A DNA stretch of 64,000 nt. It comes from an uncultured Planctomycetota bacterium (GTDB taxonomy: Bacteria > Planctomycetota > Phycisphaerae > UBA1845 > UTPLA1). Of the stretch, positions 8,897 to 18,432 are shown one piece after another. The notes beneath the pieces are model-generated. The model ran no database searches and was not told where the DNA came from. It saw only the letters and a program-made list of their open reading frames with translations. The stretch's first letter is position 1. Every line of letters starts with the position of its first letter. Made by a program: the position numbers and the translations under genes. The stretch lies in NCBI GenBank assembly GCA_900696465.1, contig CAADGE010000048.1, positions 372,001-436,000 on the forward strand, in the 5' to 3' direction.

Positions 8897-11620
8897 CTAC
8901 TTTGCCGGACGCATCAACTGCCGCAACACCGTCTGCAGTATGCCGCCGTTCCGGTAGTAATCGATTTCAATCGGCGTATCGATTCTCACGACGGCCTGGA
9001 ACCGCTTCTCCGCTGCGCGGCCGTCCGCTGAACGTGCAACCACAGTGACTTCTGACTTCGGTCGAATGGTGTCCGACAGTCCCTCGATCGAGTAGATTTC
9101 CTCACCGGTCAATCCCAGCGTCTCGCGGTTCTCGGTCGGTTTGAATTGCAGCGGCAGCACGCCCATACCGACGAGGTTGCTTCGGTGAATCCGCTCGAAG
9201 CTCACGGCGATGACGGCGCGAACCCCCAGAAGCAGCGCTCCCTTGGCCGCCCAATCCCGCGACGAACCCGAGCCGTACTCCGCACCCGCCAATACGATCA
9301 GCGGTGTGCCGCTTTCTTTGTACTTCATCGCCGCGTCGTAGATCGACATCTGCTCACCGCTTGGGAGATATCGCGTCACACCGCCTTCCGTGCCTGGCGC
9401 GAGCAGATTCCGCAGACGAATGTTGGCGAACGTACCCCGAGTCATCACGCGGTCGTTTCCCCGCCGCGATCCATAGCTATTAAAATCCTCCGGTCGGACG
9501 CCGTGCGCCATCAGGTACTGCCCGGCCGGACTTTTCACAGCGATGCTGCCGGCCGGCGAGATGTGATCCGTCGTTACCGAATCGCCCAGGATCGCCAGCA
9601 CCCGGGCATCCTGAATCGGGCGGATCGGTTCGGGTTCCGGCTTGAGATCAATGAAGAAAGGCGGCTCCTGGATGTACGTACTGTCCTTATTCCAGTCGTA
9701 CACCTCGCCCCCGCTGATCTCGATCCGATTCCACTTTTCGTTTCCATCAAAAACATTTGCGTATTGCTTTTTGAACATCTCCGGCGTGAGATACTTCGAA
9801 ACCGCCTCGCGAATTTCCTGCTGCGATGGCCAGACATCGCGCAGATACACCTTGTTTCCCTGCGGATCGACGCCCAGCGGCTCTGTCTCGAAGTCGATAT
9901 CCGCGCGCCCGGCAATAGCGTAGGCCACCACCAGGAGTGGAGACGCAAGGTAATTCGCCTTCACCAGCGGATTGACGCGCCCCTCAAAGTTTCGATTGCC
10001 GCTCAGGACAGCCGCAGCCACGAGATTGCCTTCCGTGACTGCCTGCGCCACCGGCTCCGGCAATGGTCCGCTGTTGCCAATGCACGTCGTGCAACCATAA
10101 CCAACGGTATGAAAGCCCAGCCGCTCGAGATGCGGTGTCAGATTCGCGGCCTGCAAGTATTCCGTCACCACCCGGGAACCCGGCGCCAGACTCGTTTTGA
10201 CGTGTGGCTGAACGTTCAGGCCGCGCTCCACTGCCTTTTTCGCGAGGAGGCCCGCGCCGACCATCACCGAAGGATTGCTCGTATTCGTGCAACTGGTGAT
10301 CGCCGCAATGACCACCGCACCATGTCCAATCTCGTTGCTCCGGCCGTTGTCGCGTACCGTGGCCTTGCGCCCCAACTCAGTCTCCGGCAGGCCGAAGCCG
10401 CGCTCTTTAACCGGCGCCGTGAGCGAAGCGCGAAAACTCTTCTTCACTTCGGAGAGCCGCACGCGATCCTGCGGCCGCTTCGGACCGGCAAGACTCGGCT
10501 CCACCGTCGATAGATCAAGATAAGCCACGTCGCTGTAATCAGGCGCCGACATCCCATCGGTCCGGAAGAGTCCCTGCTCCTTCGCATACCGTTCGACCCG
10601 ATCGACTTCTTCCTCCGTACGACCCGTACGGCGAAGGTATCGCAGCGTCTCTTCATCGATCGGGAAGAAGCCCATGGTCGCGCCGTATTCCGGCGCCATG
10701 TTGGCGATCGTCGCCCGATCGGCCAGGCCCAACTCCGAAAGGCCGTCACCGAAGAACTCGACGAACTTATCGACCACGCCCAACTTGCGGAGCATCTGCG
10801 TCACGGTCAGCACCAGATCGGTCGCCGTCGCACCTTCCGGCAGCCGGCCACTTAGTTTGAAGCCGATGACCTCCGGCGCCAGCATGTAAATCGGCTGGCC
10901 GAGCATCACGGCCTCCGCCTCGATGCCGCCGACACCCCAGCCGAGCACGCCCAGTCCGTTAATCATCGTCGTATGGCTGTCGGTCCCCACAAGCGTATCG
11001 GGTATGGCCAGCGTCTCACCCGAAACTTCGCGCCGAATCACGACCTTCGCGAGGTACTCCAGATTGACCTGGTGGACGATACCAGTCGAAGGCGGCACCA
11101 CGCGGAAATTTGCGAATGCGGTCTGTCCCCAGCGCAGGAACTCATAGCGCTCGCGATTGCGAACGAATTCGATGTCTTCATTGATCGCCAGCGCCCCCGG
11201 CGACCCGAACTGATCCACCTGCACCGAATGATCGATCACCAGATCGACCGGCACGAGCGGATTGATCCGCTTCGGATCGCCGCCAAGCCGCACGACGGCC
11301 GATCGCATGGCCGCCAGATCGACGCAGCACGGCACGCCCGTAAAATCCTGCAGCACGACGCGCGCCGGCATGAAAGGCAGCTCAATCGGCGCGACGGCCT
11401 TCGCATTCCAATTGGCCAGCGCCGTCACGTGCTCCGCCGTCGTGATGCCATTGCCCTCATGCCTCAGCATGTTTTCCAGTAGAATCCGTATGCTCATCGG
11501 CAAACGATCCACGTGACCGACGCCGTCGGCTATCAACTGGGCGAGTCGGTAATACGTCAAACGACCGGACTTCGTTTCCAGCGTCGCCTTGGCTCCAAAG
11601 GATTGCTGCGGGCTGCTCAT
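8897..11620 (-). CDS. acnA: aconitate hydratase (AcnA type)
   Basis: A 907-residue aconitase converting citrate to isocitrate in the TCA cycle. The iron-sulfur ligands are C444 in TSCTNTS and C510/C513 in [30 protein letters not shown], the DHISPAGSI linker region and [16 protein letters not shown] in the swivelling domain are all present. Length matches the AcnA/IRP1 family rather than AcnB. The start at 11620 begins [10 protein letters not shown] with an AGGA-type site upstream; an earlier in-frame start exists at 11704 but lies upstream of the likely transcription start. A strong promoter (see 11696-11723) faces this gene, back to back with that of elbB. No partner TCA genes are adjacent. 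Confidence 0.96.
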   Translation of the reverse strand: MSSPQQSFGAKATLETKSGRLTYYRLAQLIADGVGHVDRLPMSIRILLENMLRHEGNGITTAEHVTALANWNAKAVAPIELPFMPARVVLQDFTGVPCCVDLAAMRSAVVRLGGDPKRINPLVPVDLVIDHSVQVDQFGSPGALAINEDIEFVRNRERYEFLRWGQTAFANFRVVPPSTGIVHQVNLEYLAKVVIRREVSGETLAIPDTLVGTDSHTTMINGLGVLGWGVGGIEAEAVMLGQPIYMLAPEVIGFKLSGRLPEGATATDLVLTVTQMLRKLGVVDKFVEFFGDGLSELGLADRATIANMAPEYGATMGFFPIDEETLRYLRRTGRTEEEVDRVERYAKEQGLFRTDGMSAPDYSDVAYLDLSTVEPSLAGPKRPQDRVRLSEVKKSFRASLTAPVKERGFGLPETELGRKATVRDNGRSNEIGHGAVVIAAITSCTNTSNPSVMVGAGLLAKKAVERGLNVQPHVKTSLAPGSRVVTEYLQAANLTPHLERLGFHTVGYGCTTCIGNSGPLPEPVAQAVTEGNLVAAAVLSGNRNFEGRVNPLVKANYLASPLLVVAYAIAGRADIDFETEPLGVDPQGNKVYLRDVWPSQQEIREAVSKYLTPEMFKKQYANVFDGNEKWNRIEISGGEVYDWNKDSTYIQEPPFFIDLKPEPEPIRPIQDARVLAILGDSVTTDHISPAGSIAVKSPAGQYLMAHGVRPEDFNSYGSRRGNDRVMTRGTFANIRLRNLLAPGTEGGVTRYLPSGEQMSIYDAAMKYKESGTPLIVLAGAEYGSGSSRDWAAKGALLLGVRAVIAVSFERIHRSNLVGMGVLPLQFKPTENRETLGLTGEEIYSIEGLSDTIRPKSEVTVVARSADGRAAEKRFQAVVRIDTPIEIDYYRNGGILQTVLRQLMRPAK

Positions 11621-11695
11621 GGTGGGTGCTTCCTGGATGTTCAGATTCAATCGGACGCCGCGGCGTCGAATTTCCGCCGCTTGCGGATCGGAGGG

Positions 11696-11723
11696 ATTAT
11701 ACACGCAGACGGACCGCTGTTAA
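11696..11723 (-). promoter_or_regulatory. acnA promoter
   Basis: On the minus strand a -35 word TTAACA (11718-11723) and a perfect -10 TATAAT (11696-11701) are 16 bases apart. This predicts a leader of about 70 bases before the acnA ATG. The -35 lies within 6 bases of the outward-facing elbB promoter. Confidence 0.65.
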
Positions 11724-11728
11724 TCGCG

Positions 11729-11758
11729 TTGCACGACCGCACGACCGGCGGCTAGAAT
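11729..11758 (+). promoter_or_regulatory. elbB-rhodanese promoter
   Basis: TTGCAC (11729-11734) and TAGAAT (11753-11758) are 18 bases apart, facing elbB. The leader would be about 60 bases. Confidence 0.5.
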
Positions 11759-11825
11759 CTGAGTGTGTCCGTGCAGAAAACTCGCCGCACGAACCTGCTG
11801 ACCCCTGCGACACGGGAGACTAATC

Positions 11826-12491
11826 ATGAAGAAAATCGCCGTCTGTCTGAGCGGCTGCGGCTTTCTCGATGGGGCCGAAATTCACGAAGCCGTGCTCACC
11901 CTTCTGGCCATCGATCAGGCCGGCGCCAAAGCCGTCTGTTGCGCGCCGGACATCAACCAGGCCTCCGTTATAGACCACCTCACCAAGTCTCCCACCGCCG
12001 GAACGCGAAACGTCCTTGCAGAATCCGCCCGAATCGCCCGCGGCGAGATCGTCAACATCCGCAAGGTCAGCGCCGATCAGATTGACGCGCTGATCTTCCC
12101 CGGCGGCTTCGGCGCAGCGAAGAACCTGTGCAGCTTTGCAGGTGATGGTCCCGAGTGCAACGTCAACCCCGACGTGGAGCGCCTGACAACCGAGATGCTC
12201 GCCGCGCGTAAACCGATCGGCGCCATCTGTATTGCACCGGCTCTCCTGGCTCGCATCGTCGGCAGGAAGGACCTGCACCCCAAGCTCACCATCGGCACCG
12301 ACGCTGCCACCGCCGAGGCCATCAACAAGATGGGCGCCCGCCATTGCGATTGTCCGGTGACCGATATGGTCGTCGACGAGAGACACAAAATTGTCTCCAC
12401 GCCTGCCTACATGCTCGGCAAGGGGCCTGCCGAAGTCTTTGAGGGCATCCGAAAGACGGTCAACGAAGTGCTGCGGCTCAGCGCCATCTGA
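11826..12491 (+). CDS. elbB: ElbB-type glyoxalase (DJ-1/PfpI superfamily)
   Basis: A 221-residue cytoplasmic protein of the ElbB branch of the class I glutamine-amidotransferase-like/DJ-1 superfamily. LSGCGFLDGAEIHEAVLTLL at the N-terminus, the FPGGFGAAKN loop and the nucleophile elbow GAICIAPALLA (C135) are diagnostic. The E. coli relative has glyoxalase activity in vitro and was linked to isoprenoid synthesis; the physiological substrate here is not known. A GGGAG site precedes the ATG. A rhodanese gene begins 21 bases downstream, so the pair is very likely one transcript, which could suggest a role in dealing with reactive carbonyl or sulfur species (inference). Confidence 0.92.
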   Translation: MKKIAVCLSGCGFLDGAEIHEAVLTLLAIDQAGAKAVCCAPDINQASVIDHLTKSPTAGTRNVLAESARIARGEIVNIRKVSADQIDALIFPGGFGAAKNLCSFAGDGPECNVNPDVERLTTEMLAARKPIGAICIAPALLARIVGRKDLHPKLTIGTDAATAEAINKMGARHCDCPVTDMVVDERHKIVSTPAYMLGKGPAEVFEGIRKTVNEVLRLSAI

Positions 12492-12512
12492 TAGAACCTG
12501 GAGAAAAACTAC

Positions 12513-12857
12513 GTGAAGGAAATCAACCCCGAATGGGAAGTAAGCGTTGCGCAGGTCAAGGAAATGCTCGATCGTCGTGAGTCCTTCCTGTTGTTGGACG
12601 TGCGCGAGCCCGACGAATACGCGATCTGTCGCATCGACGGCGCCCACCTGGTACCGTTGGGCGAACTTGCTGCAAGGTGTGAGGAACTTCGCACCCTTGC
12701 AGCAGATCGACCCATCGTCACCCAGTGCCATCACGGCGGCAGAAGTCTCAACGCCGCCATCCTCCTGCGAAAGCTGGGTTTTGAAGGTGTCCGCAGCATG
12801 GCCGGCGGTATTAACGGCTGGTCCATCCAGATCGATCCTGCCGTACCGCGCTATTGA
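12513..12857 (+). CDS. single-domain rhodanese-like sulfurtransferase
   Basis: A 114-residue single rhodanese domain. The N-terminal LLLDVREPDEY and the loop TQCHHGGRS with nucleophile C72 are typical, followed by RSMAGGINGW, the conserved C-terminal signature. The active loop CHHGGRS differs from the CRSGxR of classical GlpE-type enzymes but occurs in many bacterial single-domain rhodaneses. Translation probably starts at GTG 12513, with GGAG 9 bases upstream. It sits directly behind elbB in the same operon. The sulfur acceptor is unknown. Its stop is 38 bases from the end of the convergent radical SAM gene. Confidence 0.88.
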   Translation: MKEINPEWEVSVAQVKEMLDRRESFLLLDVREPDEYAICRIDGAHLVPLGELAARCEELRTLAADRPIVTQCHHGGRSLNAAILLRKLGFEGVRSMAGGINGWSIQIDPAVPRY

Positions 12858-12894
12858 GCTGACACTGACCTGTGAAGTTGCGCCGTTTGATGAT

Positions 12895-14214
12895 TCAGAT
12901 GTTCGCGAACTGTCCGCCGGGAAGCCCCACCTGCGAGACCATCGCCGCGCGGCGGTCCGGCAGACCGGTTACTGCGCCCGGTTTGCGAATCGGTCTGCCA
13001 TCGGGACCCATGTCGTACAAGTCCTCGTGACGGAAGCTCTTGGCGTTGCGCCGATTGTTGTCTTCCGTCGTCTCGAAAAGCGCCGGACATCCGTAGCAGA
13101 AATGATCCTTGAGCGACAGGTCCCGCTCAACAATCGTCGGGTCAGACACCATGCGCCGCGCCAGCCGATACTGCTGATTGTTCCATACTTCCCGCAGACT
13201 GGTCTTGAAGATGTTCCCCAGAATCCGCGGATCGTCCACTTCCGTGTACTGCTGGCCGATGCGATACGTGCAGCACGGAATCACGTCACCGTTGTACTTG
13301 ATCACGATCGAGCTGTGCGGCCAGTAGCACTGCGGCAGACCGCGCCGCGGCTTGGGCGACTGAATCTCGTAGACATCCGGGTCGCCATCGGTGTAGTTGG
13401 CCAGCGATCCCCAGAAGTGCGTGAACTGATCGACGCCGAATGACTCTACAGCGCGCTGCGCCGCTTCCAGTTCATCCACGTTGTGCTGAAACTTGATGTA
13501 TTGCACTTCGACCTTGGGATACTCCTGCTTCAGTTGCGCTCGCACTTCGCAAAGCCGGCGCAGATTGGAAAGCACTCGGTCGATCCGCCCGCCCACGCGC
13601 GTCAGTTGATACTTTTCCTGGCTCAGCCCATCCACGCACACCGAAATATGCGTCAGCCCGCTCTCAGCAATCCGTCGAATCCGCGCGTCCGTCAGGGCGA
13701 AGCTGAAGTTGGTGCTGATATGGATGTTGAGCCCCGCATCCCGCGCCACACGGCACATCTCGTCCAGGTCGGGGTGCACAAGCGGGTCGCCGATGTAGTA
13801 AAGCGACACGGCCGCAGAGACACCTTTGACCTCGTCGACGATCCGCTTGAACTGATCGACGCTCATCCGATGCTTCGGATCAAATACCTGCTTTTCAAGT
13901 CCGGGGTTGCCGTTCGGATCGGCGTGAACACAAACCGTGCAGCTCAGGTTACACATCGGTGAAATGTCGATCTTCACCGCGACCGGCAAAGCGAACATCC
14001 GCTCGTTCTTGAGCGCGAACTGCGTGCCCGTTAAAGCCATATTGAACGCCTTGCGGAAGGTCAGGTTCTCCATGAACCAGCCCTGTCGCCGCTTGGCTCC
14101 CAGCGCCAGCCCGCGCAGGTAAATCAGCCGCTTGCCCATGCGGCTGAGAAGGCCCGGTCGCGCCGCGGCCTTCGCCTTCTCTCGAAACATCTCGTCCTGA
14201 TTTTCCGCAAGCAT
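12895..14214 (-). CDS. radical SAM/SPASM domain protein
   Basis: A 439-residue radical SAM enzyme. C88, C92 and C95 in SPMCNLSCTVCVHA form the C-x3-C-x2-C motif binding the SAM-dependent 4Fe-4S cluster. A C-terminal SPASM-type region carries further cysteines (LPQCYWPHSS, DVIPCCTY, FCYGCP) for auxiliary clusters. YYIGDPLVHPDLDEM and HISTNFSF fit the TIM-barrel. The first 80 residues are a basic extension. SPASM proteins modify peptides or proteins, or act in cofactor synthesis, but no precursor peptide or partner gene is next to it, so the substrate cannot be named. A candidate promoter lies some 320 bases upstream of the ATG. Confidence 0.85.
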   Translation of the reverse strand: MLAENQDEMFREKAKAAARPGLLSRMGKRLIYLRGLALGAKRRQGWFMENLTFRKAFNMALTGTQFALKNERMFALPVAVKIDISPMCNLSCTVCVHADPNGNPGLEKQVFDPKHRMSVDQFKRIVDEVKGVSAAVSLYYIGDPLVHPDLDEMCRVARDAGLNIHISTNFSFALTDARIRRIAESGLTHISVCVDGLSQEKYQLTRVGGRIDRVLSNLRRLCEVRAQLKQEYPKVEVQYIKFQHNVDELEAAQRAVESFGVDQFTHFWGSLANYTDGDPDVYEIQSPKPRRGLPQCYWPHSSIVIKYNGDVIPCCTYRIGQQYTEVDDPRILGNIFKTSLREVWNNQQYRLARRMVSDPTIVERDLSLKDHFCYGCPALFETTEDNNRRNAKSFRHEDLYDMGPDGRPIRKPGAVTGLPDRRAAMVSQVGLPGGQFANI

Positions 14215-14644
14215 CGAACGCTACCCCTCCCACGATTCCGGCCAGGCCGGCTTCGTGAAGTTCGTTACGATTCGCCGGTTCGTTCGGTTCTCGGACGCCT
14301 CGCAATCCTCGCGGCCGCTGAGTCGCATCGATCGTTGGCCGGCAGGCGGATAGATGAGGCAGCCGCCGACGCCGAACCAACCTCGTCAGGCACGGGACTT
14401 CATCGTCCGATCGCAGGGCCGGGTCTAGGTTCCCACGCAGATGGCGCGGTCCTATCGTGCATGCACGAGTCGTTATTCACAGCTGTTGCTGGGCCGGGTC
14501 CCAGAACCCAAGGCCAAAGCCCGACGAAACTTATCTTAACAACCTGTCGCTGCGTTGGCAAGACGGATGCCCATTGCTAACGTCCGATCTGTAGTCTTGG
14601 CAGCACCTGTAAATCACGCCCGCGATCAAAACTAAGCGCTTTCT
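14215..14644. other. 430-base intergenic region; long leader of the radical SAM gene
   Basis: Between the radical SAM start and the birA stop I found no credible protein: short open frames here have no ribosome-binding site or recognisable composition. If the promoter at 14533-14561 is used, the radical SAM mRNA has a leader of about 310 bases. It contains several small G-C inverted repeats but nothing I can match to a known riboswitch. Confidence 0.4.
14533..14561 (-). promoter_or_regulatory. candidate promoter for the radical SAM gene
   Basis: On the minus strand TTGCCA (14556-14561) and TAAGAT (14533-14538) are separated by 17 bases. It directs transcription toward the gene starting at 14214. 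Confidence 0.45.
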
Positions 14645-15454
14645 TCACAGTCGGCTCGTAGAAGCGGCGTCGAAGTGACGGCGGCCACCGTGCTCGAGCT
14701 GAAGCAGCAGGCCGTTCATCGGATGGACGTCCAGAATCCGTCCGCGATATGCACCACTCGCATCGCTTAAGTCCACCAGTGCCTCGATATCCGTACTGTG
14801 CTCTCGCCATCGCGTCGCCAGCGTCTCGTCGCTGACGTTTGCCATGATGTAACGATCCAGCGCGCGAAGCACCGAGCAGACGACAGCATGACGATCGATC
14901 GCCTGACGCGATTCAATCTCGAGCGAGGTAGCTCGCTCTGCAAGCTCCGGTGAAAAGTGCCCGCGCTGCTGTAAACAGTTGATCCCCATGCCCAGCGCCA
15001 CGGCGACCGTTCCCGCTCGAAGCTGCTTCGTCTCGATCAGGATGCCGGCCAGCTTGCGATTACCGACGTAAAGGTCATTCGGCCAGCGGATCGTCGGCTC
15101 CACATCCGTGGCCTCGCTGATTCCCTCCACGCCGGCCAGCGCGCTGCTCATCATCAATCGGCCGTGTGAGAAGCCCGACTGCGGATAGGTCAGCACGACC
15201 GTCAGTTGAATGGCTGCCCCACGAGGCGCGATCCATCTGCGACCCAGTCGCCCGCGCCCCGCTGTCTGGTGCTCCGCAAGCACCACGGTGCCGTCTGCCG
15301 CCTGCCCGTCGCCTGGCGCCAGCATTTCCATCGCATAGCGATTGGTGCTGTCGACTTCTGCAAGCAGAACGATCCGCCGGCCGACGCGCCGGGTGGCCAG
15401 GCCCGCGGCCAGGCGCTCGGCGCAGAGCAGATGCTCGTTCCCTGCCGCCGTCAT
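14645..15454 (-). CDS. birA: biotin-[acetyl-CoA-carboxylase] ligase, catalytic form without repressor domain
   Basis: A 269-residue biotin protein ligase that activates biotin with ATP and transfers it to the carboxyl-carrier protein of acetyl-CoA carboxylase. The adenylate-binding loop GRGRLGRRW (about residues 66-74), the early STNRYAME and the RWPNDLYVGNRKLAGIL segment are family signatures. There is no N-terminal helix-turn-helix, so it should be a group I enzyme that does not repress transcription. Its ATG overlaps the nadC stop by 4 bases, giving translational coupling at the end of the NUDIX-rhomboid-nadC-birA operon. The C-terminal SH3-like domain (GAYRGRILDV) is present. Confidence 0.93.
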   Translation of the reverse strand: MTAAGNEHLLCAERLAAGLATRRVGRRIVLLAEVDSTNRYAMEMLAPGDGQAADGTVVLAEHQTAGRGRLGRRWIAPRGAAIQLTVVLTYPQSGFSHGRLMMSSALAGVEGISEATDVEPTIRWPNDLYVGNRKLAGILIETKQLRAGTVAVALGMGINCLQQRGHFSPELAERATSLEIESRQAIDRHAVVCSVLRALDRYIMANVSDETLATRWREHSTDIEALVDLSDASGAYRGRILDVHPMNGLLLQLEHGGRRHFDAASTSRL

Positions 15455-16362
15455 GCTGCATCCAGCCCCAGATCGAGGATCGGCGCCGAATGCGTCAGTG
15501 CCCCGACGGCAATCCGCTCCACACCCGTCTCCGCGATGCGCCGTACATTCTCAAGCTGCGTCCGCCCGCTGGCCTCCAGTTCAATCTTGCCGCGCAACCC
15601 ATGTCGGTCTCGCAGTTCCACCGCCTGCCGCAGTGCTTCGATTTCGAAATTGTCCAGCAGAATTACATCGATGCCGACCACTTTGAGCAGTTCCTCAAAC
15701 TGATCGAGATGGTCGCATTCCACTTCCACAAAGCTGGAGCGAATCGGAAGTGAGGCCAGGCGATTAAGCATCTCAAAGACCGCGTGTGCCAGTCGTTCGC
15801 GCGGGATCCCCGCGAGATGATTGTCCTTGATCAACACCGCATCAAACAATCCGATGCGATGATTGTGCCCACCGCCGCACCGAACGGCATACTTTTCCAG
15901 CGTTCGCAGTCCCGGGGTCGTCTTGCGGGTGTCGTAGATCTTCGCGCCGGTACCTGCCACCGCAGCCACGTATCGCGCCGTAAGCGTGGCAATTCCCGAA
16001 AGATGTTGCAGGAAATTGAGAATCGTTCGCTCGGCGGCCAGCATCTGCCCGACATGACCTGCCAGCTCAGCGATCGCCTCCCCGCGCGAGACGCGCCCCT
16101 GTGGATCATCTGGCCCGACACGCAGCAGGCGAACCTCCGGCGCAAGCTCACGAAGCAGAATCGGAAGCAGCTCGCGCCCGCAGAATCGCCCTTCATCGCG
16201 CGCTGTCAGTCGCCAGCGCCCCTCAGCCGAAAGTCGATGTGCCGGCAGCAGACTCGATGTCACGTCTCCGTGCTGCCCAAGGTCCTCCTCGCGTGCCAGC
16301 GCGATGACCCGCAACACCTCGCTGCAATCCAGTTCCGACGCCTCCGCCATCGTCCCGCTCAC
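15451..16362 (-). CDS. nadC: nicotinate-nucleotide pyrophosphorylase (carboxylating)
   Basis: A 303-residue quinolinate phosphoribosyltransferase, which makes nicotinate mononucleotide from quinolinate and PRPP in de novo NAD synthesis. The core motif DTRKTTPGLRTLEKYAV followed by GGGHNHRIGLFD and LIKDNH binds quinolinate and PRPP. EVECDHLDQ and IELEASG are the conserved later strands of the barrel. The start at 16362 has a poorly spaced GGGGA; an in-frame ATG at 16350 is an alternative. birA follows with a 4-base overlap. nadA and nadB are not in the window. Biotin and NAD synthesis genes also sit together in other bacteria, where birA commonly trails nadC. Confidence 0.95.
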   Translation of the reverse strand: MSGTMAEASELDCSEVLRVIALAREEDLGQHGDVTSSLLPAHRLSAEGRWRLTARDEGRFCGRELLPILLRELAPEVRLLRVGPDDPQGRVSRGEAIAELAGHVGQMLAAERTILNFLQHLSGIATLTARYVAAVAGTGAKIYDTRKTTPGLRTLEKYAVRCGGGHNHRIGLFDAVLIKDNHLAGIPRERLAHAVFEMLNRLASLPIRSSFVEVECDHLDQFEELLKVVGIDVILLDNFEIEALRQAVELRDRHGLRGKIELEASGRTQLENVRRIAETGVERIAVGALTHSAPILDLGLDAA

Positions 16363-16399
16363 ATTCCCCGGCTGAATGCACCGTTATCCGGAAGGCGCT

Positions 16400-17257
16400 T
16401 CAGTGCCGAGTCTGCTTTTCACGCGCCGCTTCGAGGATGCGCTTCTCACGCCGCGTCAGACTCTGAATGCCCTCGCGGTGGACCTTGTCGAGGATTCGAT
16501 CCACATCCATCTGCAGTTCATAGATTTCTCGCCGTCGTGCATCAAGCGAGCGCTGCTGCGCATTGGCGCGCCACCGGCTCCACGCACCGGTCCAGCGCTG
16601 CCCGCGATAGCCGTAGGCGACCCCGAAGGCCAACCCCGCCAGGTGACAGGCATCGCCGCCGGCATTCGACCCGCGGGTTCCGAGATTAAACAAATAGAGC
16701 ACGGCAAAGAGCAGCGCCGCGGTGCGTATCGGCACGGGAAAGAAAATCAGAATGATGCGCATCGCCGGAAAAAGAACAGCACATGCCCCGAGGATTCCCA
16801 GCACCCCGCCGGAAGCCCCGACGAGTGCCGCACCGGAAGACAGCCATCCCAGCGACGTAAGAAGAAAATACATCGCCACGGCCACGAAGCCGGCCACGGT
16901 GTAGAAAATGAAGAACGATCGCGTACCCAGATACCGCTCCAGATGCATCCCAAGAAAGTAAAGCCCGATCATGTTGAAAAGAATATGCAGCACATCATGC
17001 TGGCTGTGCAGGTAGGTGAACGTGAAGAGTCGCCAAATCTGTCCCTTGAGTACCAGATCCGTCCGCATTTCCAGCCAGCGAAAAATCGCACTGTTCTCAC
17101 CGCCCGTCGCCAGGCACAGCACGAACATCCCGATATTCACCAGCGCGATCCACTTCACCGCCTTGCCCGGCGACGGCAAACCGCCGAACCAGGAGCGCAG
17201 ACCCCCACCGTGCTGCGGCTCGTCTTCAAAAGCGTATGGGCGATGTTCCCAGCTCAT
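16400..17257 (-). CDS. rhomboid-family intramembrane serine protease
   Basis: A 285-residue membrane protein with about six transmembrane segments. The catalytic Ser is in GASGGVLGILG and the catalytic His in DACHLAGLAFG, with HILFNMIGLYFLG carrying the His-Asn oxyanion motif of rhomboids. A cytoplasmic C-terminal tail of about 80 residues is basic and coiled-coil-like (RRREIYELQMDVDRILDKV), an addition seen in several planctomycete and chlamydial relatives. The start at 17257 lies 10 bases beyond the NUDIX stop, so it is cotranscribed. The substrate is unknown; rhomboids cleave membrane-anchored proteins in or near the bilayer. Confidence 0.9.
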   Translation of the reverse strand: MSWEHRPYAFEDEPQHGGGLRSWFGGLPSPGKAVKWIALVNIGMFVLCLATGGENSAIFRWLEMRTDLVLKGQIWRLFTFTYLHSQHDVLHILFNMIGLYFLGMHLERYLGTRSFFIFYTVAGFVAVAMYFLLTSLGWLSSGAALVGASGGVLGILGACAVLFPAMRIILIFFPVPIRTAALLFAVLYLFNLGTRGSNAGGDACHLAGLAFGVAYGYRGQRWTGAWSRWRANAQQRSLDARRREIYELQMDVDRILDKVHREGIQSLTRREKRILEAAREKQTRH

Positions 17258-17267
17258 GCCATTCGTC

Positions 17268-17795
17268 TCAATGCGGCAGACGGGCCCGCTTTTCCATGTC
17301 CCAGCGCAGCAGCGTGAGAATCGTCTTGCCATCGACGATTCGACCTTCGCGAATCATCGTATAAAGGTCGGCAATGCGAACACGTTCCACGCCAAGAATC
17401 TGCTCCGTCGGACCAAGCTTCTGCTTCGCTTCCGTCAGTCGGGTGGCGACGAAGACGATGATACGTTCGCTCAGCACGCCCGGCGACGTAAAGAATTCGC
17501 ACAGCCGCTCCAATCGCTCCGCCCGATGACCGGTCTCTTCTACCAGTTCCCGTGCAGCGGCGGCCTCCGGCGACTCGCCCGGTACATCCAGCGTTCCCGC
17601 CGGCAGCTCCCAGAGCGTCTGATCCACGGCCGGACGAACCTGTCGCAGTACGAGACATTCATCGTCATTCAGCAGCGGCAGGATGACCACCGCCCCCGGA
17701 TGCATCACATACTCGCGCGTATGCGAGTTTCCGTCTTTACCGGAGACCAGCTCTCGCACGACCTCGAACTTCCGGCATCGAAGAAGCGATTCCAT
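17268..17795 (-). CDS. NUDIX hydrolase, ADP-ribose pyrophosphatase-like
   Basis: A 175-residue NUDIX hydrolase. The Nudix box reads AGTLDVPGESPEAAAAREL followed by VEETG: the E-x7-REL-x-EE-x-G half is canonical, but one residue is inserted between the leading Gly and the first Glu. The preceding VRPAVDQTLWELPAG is the hallmark of ADP-ribose/nucleotide-sugar pyrophosphatases, which would yield ribose 5-phosphate and AMP. As first gene of the NUDIX-rhomboid-nadC-birA operon it fits NAD turnover (ADP-ribose comes from NAD), an inference from context. It is divergent from rpmE. Confidence 0.87.
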   Translation of the reverse strand: MESLLRCRKFEVVRELVSGKDGNSHTREYVMHPGAVVILPLLNDDECLVLRQVRPAVDQTLWELPAGTLDVPGESPEAAAARELVEETGHRAERLERLCEFFTSPGVLSERIIVFVATRLTEAKQKLGPTEQILGVERVRIADLYTMIREGRIVDGKTILTLLRWDMEKRARLPH

Positions 17796-17963
17796 GGAGT
17801 ACCCCGCGCCTCGAAAGCTGATCGCGGATTATAGGTTGACCTTGCAATCCCTTCATCTCTTCTAAAAACCGCGTTCTCAAGACGTTATGCACTGCTCGTC
17901 CTTCCGGCCACGCCGGACCGCGATGTCCTGCAAACGCCGACCGACCGCACCGTCAAACGACGC

Positions 17964-17991
17964 TTGCCACCACGGCCGCATCGGCTAAAAT
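17964..17991 (+). promoter_or_regulatory. rpmE promoter
   Basis: TTGCCA (17964-17969) and TAAAAT (17986-17991) with a 16-base spacer face rpmE. The predicted leader is about 45 bases. Confidence 0.6.
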
Positions 17992-18041
17992 ACTTTGCTC
18001 GGCTCACAATGAAGTGGCCGACAACCAGGGCGACGATCACC

Positions 18042-18278
18042 ATGAAGGAAGGCATCCATCCAAAGTATTTCCGCTGCACCGTCACCTGCGGTTGCGGCCA
18101 CACCTTCGAGACCGGCAGCACGCGCGAAAAAATCGCCGTCGAAATCTGCTCCGCCTGTCACCCGTTCTTCACCGGTCAGCAGAAATTCGTGGACACCGCC
18201 GGCCGCGTCGAAAAGTTCCAGAAGAAATTCGGCGGCGACTACTTCAAGGGAGCCAAGAAGAAATCCGCCAAGGCCTAG
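18042..18278 (+). CDS. rpmE: 50S ribosomal protein L31 (zinc-binding form)
   Basis: A 78-residue ribosomal protein. It opens [10 protein letters not shown] and has the zinc-ribbon cysteines C16, C18 (TCGCGH), C36 and C39 (ICSACHPF), so it is the zinc-containing type used when zinc is plentiful. The lysine-rich tail GAKKKSAKA is usual. The start at 18042 gives a standard length; upstream in-frame codons overlap the promoter. Only a weak purine stretch precedes the ATG. rpmE followed by prfA is a conserved bacterial order, and that order is kept here. Confidence 0.96.
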   Translation: MKEGIHPKYFRCTVTCGCGHTFETGSTREKIAVEICSACHPFFTGQQKFVDTAGRVEKFQKKFGGDYFKGAKKKSAKA

Positions 18279-18432
18279 CTCTTGTGGCATTCGTCATTAC
18301 GCCGCACCGGCGTCGGTACCTCCGTCCGACGATCGCTGCGGCGTGTTTCTTTCAGCACCGGCAGCGCACACCGTGTAGTAGCGTGTCCGGACGCTGAACC
18401 GCCGGCCCTTGGTATTCGTGCCCGTCGCGACC

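Noticed and set aside
9146-10513. 455-codon plus-strand open frame
   Set aside because: It is antisense to aconitase, whose every motif is intact.
14335-14580. 81-codon plus-strand frame in the radical SAM leader
   Set aside because: No ribosome-binding site, odd composition, and antisense to the probable leader transcript.
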